25,126 nt of DNA from JAJDGF01 sp031549325 (GTDB taxonomy: Bacteria > Bacillota > Clostridia > Christensenellales > Aristaeellaceae), in assembly GCA_031549325.1 (NCBI GenBank), contig JAVBQA010000052.1, positions 1 through 25,126 of the forward strand. Direction: 5' to 3'. Shown in pieces: positions 21,998-25,126 of this stretch. The translations under genes and the position numbers were made by a program. Numbering within the stretch: position 1 is the stretch's first letter; every line of letters starts with the position of its first letter. A model generated the notes under the pieces. It was given only the letters and a program-made list of their open reading frames with translations, was not told the DNA's origin and searched no databases.

Positions 21998-23422
21998 TCA
22001 AGCCTCCTCGTCAATCATCATTTCGAACTTGTGCTTGCTGTCATTCTGGGGCAGCTCCACCGGGTAGTTGCCGTCGAAGCACGCGGTGCAAAAGCCTTGC
22101 GAGTTGTCGGTCAGCCGGGTCACGCTCTCGCAGCTCAGGTAACCGAGTGTGTCCGCGCCGATGATGTCGCGGATCTCGTCCTGGGTGTGGCGGCAGGCGA
22201 TCAGCTTTTCGCGGCTGTCGATGTCGGTGCCGAAGTAGCACGGGTTCAGGAACGGCGGCGCGGAAGAGCGCATGTGCACCTCGGTGGCGCCCGCCTCCCG
22301 CAGCAGCTTCACGATGCGCGCGCAGGTGGTGCCGCGCACGATCGAGTCGTCGATCAGCACCACGCGCTTGCCCGACACCGTGGCCGACACCGGGTTCAGC
22401 TTGATGCCCACCAGGTTTTCGCGGTCGGACTGGGTGGGCTGGATGAACGTGCGCCCGATGTACTTGTTCTTGATAAAGCCCAAGCCGTAGGGGATGCCCG
22501 ACTGCTTGGCGTAGCCGATGGCGGCGTCGATGCCCGAATCGGGCACGCCGATGACCACGTCGGCCTGCACCGGATGCTCCAGCGCCAGATAGGCCCCGGC
22601 GCGCTGGCGCGCGATGTGCACGGAGCTGCCGTCGATCACCGAGTCCGGCCGCGCGAAATAGATGTACTCAAAGACGCAGGTTTTCTTGGGGCACTGGCCC
22701 ACATGGTCCGTGATGGACACAAGCCCGTTCTTAGAGATCACCACGATCTCTCCGGGCAGCAGGTCGCGCACGAAGCGCGCGCCGATGCTGTCCAGCGCGC
22801 AGCTCTCGGACGCGAACACGTAGCCGTCGCTCAGCTCGCCCAGGCACAGCGGGCGAAAGCCATGAGGATCGCGCGCGGCGATGAGTTTCGTGGGGGACAT
22901 GATGACCAGCGAGTACGCGCCCGCAAGCCGGTTCATGGCGCCGGATACCGCCGCCTCGATGCTGGGCGCGGTCAGCCGCTCCTTGGTGATGATGTAGGAG
23001 ATCACCTCGGTGTCGGAAGTGGTGTGAAAGATGGAACCCTGCAGCTCCAGCGCTTCGCGTAGCTCGCCCGCGTTGGTCAGCGCGCCGTTGTGGGCGATGG
23101 CCATCGCGCCTTTTATGTGGTTGATCAGCATGGGCTGCGCATTCAGGCGCGGATTCATGCCTTTGGTGCCGTAGCGCACATGGCCGATGGCCATCTTCCC
23201 GGCGCCCAGCTCGTCCAGCGTCTCGCGGGTAAACACCTCGTTGACCAGCCCGACGTCCTTGCGGTTTTTGATGACGCCGCGATCGTTCACCGCGATGCCG
23301 CAGCTCTCCTGACCCCGGTGCTGCAGCGCGTACAGCGCGTAGTAGCAAGCAGCCGCCACGTCCGAACGCTCCTGCCGGTAGATTCCAAAAACGCCGCACT
23401 CCTCGTGCAATTTATTCAGCAT
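21998..23422 (-). CDS. purF: Amidophosphoribosyltransferase
   Basis: Product of 474 residues. It makes phosphoribosylamine from PRPP and glutamine, the committed step. The propeptide MLNKLHEE precedes Cys9 in 'CGVFGIY', the N-terminal glutaminase nucleophile exposed by processing. The PRPP-binding loop is 'VVLIDDSIVRGTT'. 'GFCTACFDGNYP' (Cys445, Cys448) and further cysteines match the oxygen-sensitive [4Fe-4S] type known from Bacillus PurF. GGAGAG, within the end of purC, lies 7 nt before the ATG. Control by end-product nucleotides is expected from the family. Confidence 0.96.
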   Translation of the reverse strand: MLNKLHEECGVFGIYRQERSDVAAACYYALYALQHRGQESCGIAVNDRGVIKNRKDVGLVNEVFTRETLDELGAGKMAIGHVRYGTKGMNPRLNAQPMLINHIKGAMAIAHNGALTNAGELREALELQGSIFHTTSDTEVISYIITKERLTAPSIEAAVSGAMNRLAGAYSLVIMSPTKLIAARDPHGFRPLCLGELSDGYVFASESCALDSIGARFVRDLLPGEIVVISKNGLVSITDHVGQCPKKTCVFEYIYFARPDSVIDGSSVHIARQRAGAYLALEHPVQADVVIGVPDSGIDAAIGYAKQSGIPYGLGFIKNKYIGRTFIQPTQSDRENLVGIKLNPVSATVSGKRVVLIDDSIVRGTTCARIVKLLREAGATEVHMRSSAPPFLNPCYFGTDIDSREKLIACRHTQDEIRDIIGADTLGYLSCESVTRLTDNSQGFCTACFDGNYPVELPQNDSKHKFEMMIDEEA

Positions 23423-23426
23423 CGTC

Positions 23427-24137
23427 TTACTCTCCCAGCAGCCGCTTCATGATCTCCTGATACGCGCCCTCGACGCCGCCCAAATCGCGGCGGAAGCGGT
23501 CTTTGTCCAGCTTTTCGCCCGTCTTGCTGTCCCAGAAGCGGCAGGTGTCCGGCGAGATCTCATCGGCCAGCACGATGACGCCGTCTGCGGTTTTCCCGAA
23601 CTCCAGCTTGAAGTCAATCAGCTCAATGCCCAGGTCTTTCAGGTAGCTGCCCAGCAGCTGGTTGATCTTCAGCGAGTAATCGGAGATCAGCTTCAGCTCC
23701 TCGGGCGTGGCCAGATCCATCGCGAAGATGTGGTACTCGTTGATCATGGGATCCCCAAGCTCGTCGTCCTTGTAGCAGAACTCGAGCACGGTGCTCTTCA
23801 TCTTGGTGCCTTCCGGCAGACCCAGGCGCTTTGACAATGAGCCCGCTGCGATGTTGCGCACGATCACCTCGAGCGGCACGATCTTCACCCGCTTCACCAG
23901 CGTTTCGCGGTCGCTCAGCTCCTCCACCAGGTGGGTGGGGATGCCGCTCTTCTCGAGCATCTTCATCAGGTGGTTCGTCACGCGGTTGTTGATGACGCCC
24001 TTGCCTTCGATGGTGCCGCGCTTCAGACCGTTGAACGCCGTGGCGTCGTCCTTATAGGAAACGATGCACAGGTTGGGATCTTCCGTGGCAAACACCTTTT
24101 TGGCCTTGCCTTCGTACAGCTGCTCCGTCTTGCCCAT
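23427..24137 (-). CDS. purC: SAICAR synthetase
   Basis: Product of 236 residues, the compact bacterial length. It joins CAIR and aspartate with ATP. Family marks are 'LYEGKAKKVF' at the start, 'VVNR..TNHL'-type 'NNRVTNHLMKMLE', 'PLEVIVRNIAAGSLSKR', 'IDFKLEFGK' and 'LADEISPDTCRFWD'. GGAGG precedes the ATG by 10 nt. It lies between purE (21-nt gap) and purF (4-nt gap). purB, needed for the next step, is not in the window. Confidence 0.96.
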   Translation of the reverse strand: MGKTEQLYEGKAKKVFATEDPNLCIVSYKDDATAFNGLKRGTIEGKGVINNRVTNHLMKMLEKSGIPTHLVEELSDRETLVKRVKIVPLEVIVRNIAAGSLSKRLGLPEGTKMKSTVLEFCYKDDELGDPMINEYHIFAMDLATPEELKLISDYSLKINQLLGSYLKDLGIELIDFKLEFGKTADGVIVLADEISPDTCRFWDSKTGEKLDKDRFRRDLGGVEGAYQEIMKRLLGE

Positions 24138-24158
24138 GATCTCTCATCCTCCGCTTGC

Positions 24159-24653
<495 letters not shown>

Positions 24654-24707
24654 AACGCATGCTCCTTTCGGCGTCTCGATTCTCATTAGTGCCTCAAAAC
24701 AGCTTGT

Positions 24708-24737
24708 ATTATACCATGAAAAAGCGTACATTACCAA
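24708..24737 (-). promoter_or_regulatory. Promoter of the pur operon
   Basis: On the minus strand a perfect -10 TATAAT (plus 24708-24713) is preceded by TGG as an extended -10, with a weak -35 TTGGTA 18 nt further up. The start near 24701 leaves a leader of about 48 nt, too short for a purine riboswitch. Confidence 0.7.
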
Positions 24738-24813
24738 CAATCGCTTGATAAATATACGTGAATTTTCCAGAGAAAAGCCGTTGCCGGGCATGGAGACTGT
24801 GGATTTGCGCCAG

Positions 24814-24858
24814 ATTAACGAACAATACGGCGAAGAATTTCGGCAAACGTTCGGCATG
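24814..24858. promoter_or_regulatory. Inverted pair of PurBox-like sequences
   Basis: ATTAACGAACAAT (24814-24826, plus strand) matches 12 of 13 positions of the published Gram-positive PurBox AWWWCCGAACWWT. On the minus strand CATGCCGAACGTT (plus 24846-24858) matches 10 of 13. The boxes face each other with 19 nt between, the order seen upstream of Bacillus pur genes. They lie about 105-160 nt upstream of the predicted purE start, further than usual, and no purR gene is visible. The rest of the gene-free region 24654-24965 holds the two divergent promoters and nothing else I can name. Confidence 0.4.
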
Positions 24859-24912
24859 CTTTCGCCGCATTGTAAAATCATGTTTGCGCCGCGAAAACCG
24901 TCGCCAACCCGC

Positions 24913-24942
24913 TTGACATCAAAATCCGAATTGTGGTATAAT
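24913..24942 (+). promoter_or_regulatory. Strong promoter for the tRNA genes
   Basis: TTGACA (24913-24918) and TATAAT (24937-24942) are 18 nt apart, with TGG before the -10 as an extended element. Both hexamers are perfect, as expected for a stable RNA promoter. The start near 24949 is 17 nt from the first tRNA. Confidence 0.88.
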
Positions 24943-24965
24943 CCAATACTGTTAGCGGCTTACGT

Positions 24966-25041
24966 GCCAATGTAGCTCAGCTGGCAGAGCAGCGGTTTCG
25001 TAAACCGCAGGTCAAGGGTTCGAGTCCCTTCATTGGCTCCA
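24966..25041 (+). tRNA. tRNA-Thr (anticodon CGT)
   Basis: A full cloverleaf of 76 nt with encoded CCA. The acceptor stem is GCCAATG/CATTGGC, the D stem GCTC/GAGC, the anticodon stem GCGGT/ACCGC around loop TTCGTAA, and the T stem AAGGG/CCCTT around TTCGAGT. The anticodon CGT reads ACG (Thr). Confidence 0.95.
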
Positions 25042-25046
25042 GTCTT

Positions 25047-25123
25047 CGAGGTGTAGCGCAGTTTGGTAGCGCGTTTGGTTCGGGACCAAAAGGTCGCAGG
25101 TTCGAATCCTGTCACCTCGACCA
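25047..25123 (+). tRNA. tRNA-Pro (anticodon CGG)
   Basis: A full cloverleaf of 77 nt with encoded CCA, 5 nt after tRNA-Thr and presumably on the same transcript. The acceptor stem is CGAGGTG/CACCTCG, the anticodon stem TTTGG/CCAAA around loop TTCGGGA, and the T stem GCAGG/CCTGT around TTCGAAT. The anticodon CGG with G37 reads CCG (Pro). The window ends 3 nt later, so more tRNAs may follow. Confidence 0.95.
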
Positions 25124-25126
25124 AAA

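Noticed and set aside
24654..24707. A purine riboswitch in the pur operon leader
   Set aside because: The leader is only about 48 nt and shows no purine-aptamer core or terminator; I see no T-box or other known riboswitch either.

Overview
The window looks like a high-GC member of the Bacillota, most likely a strictly anaerobic clostridium. This is inference; no rRNA or other taxonomic marker is present. The grounds are AGGAGG-type ribosome sites before nearly every gene, TTGACA/TATAAT promoters, U-tailed hairpin terminators, a PurF with a propeptide and iron-sulfur-type cysteines, a one-piece PurL, a GHKL sensor kinase of the AgrC type, an EFR1-type flavodoxin-ferredoxin protein, and an ECF vitamin-type transporter subunit.

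Left half (1-10.4 kb), small unrelated units. (a) The tail of an OmpR/KdpE-like response regulator. (b) A YdeI-family protein fused to a small cysteine-rich domain. (c) A two-gene signalling unit, a stand-alone receiver protein and a membrane GHKL histidine kinase, with a striking palindrome containing Spo0A-box-like cores upstream. (d) An EFR1 flavodoxin-ferredoxin protein and a membrane-anchored alpha/beta hydrolase, 7 nt apart. (e) An unrecognised 177-residue protein. (f) A divergent pair, an ECF S-component and a MocR-type regulator, sharing a control region with three copies of one half-site; the regulator has Arg where the PLP-binding Lys should be. (g) A divergent pair of sugar-phosphate enzymes, an AlsE/Rpe-type epimerase and a TIM-barrel isomerase, with overlapping promoters. 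(h) A secreted-protein gene that has no stop codon before its terminator.

Right half (10.4-24.7 kb), a tightly packed minus-strand purine operon. Transcription order is purE-purC-purF-purM-purN-purO-like-purH (transformylase only)-purD-purL-fhs, followed by a CofE/FolC2-like gamma-glutamyl ligase that also has its own promoter. Several genes overlap or are separated by under 25 nt. The set covers the path from PRPP to IMP except purB (SAICAR lyase) and purK, neither of which is in the window. The usual bifunctional PurH is split into a stand-alone AICAR transformylase and an archaeal-type IMP cyclohydrolase. Fhs supplies 10-formyl-THF for PurN and PurH, and the CofE/FolC2-like protein may glutamylate the folate cofactor.

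Right edge. A strong extended -10 promoter reads away from purE into two tRNA genes, Thr(CGT) and Pro(CGG). Between the two divergent promoters lies an inverted pair of PurBox-like sequences. I see no mobile elements, CRISPR arrays, phage genes or rRNA.
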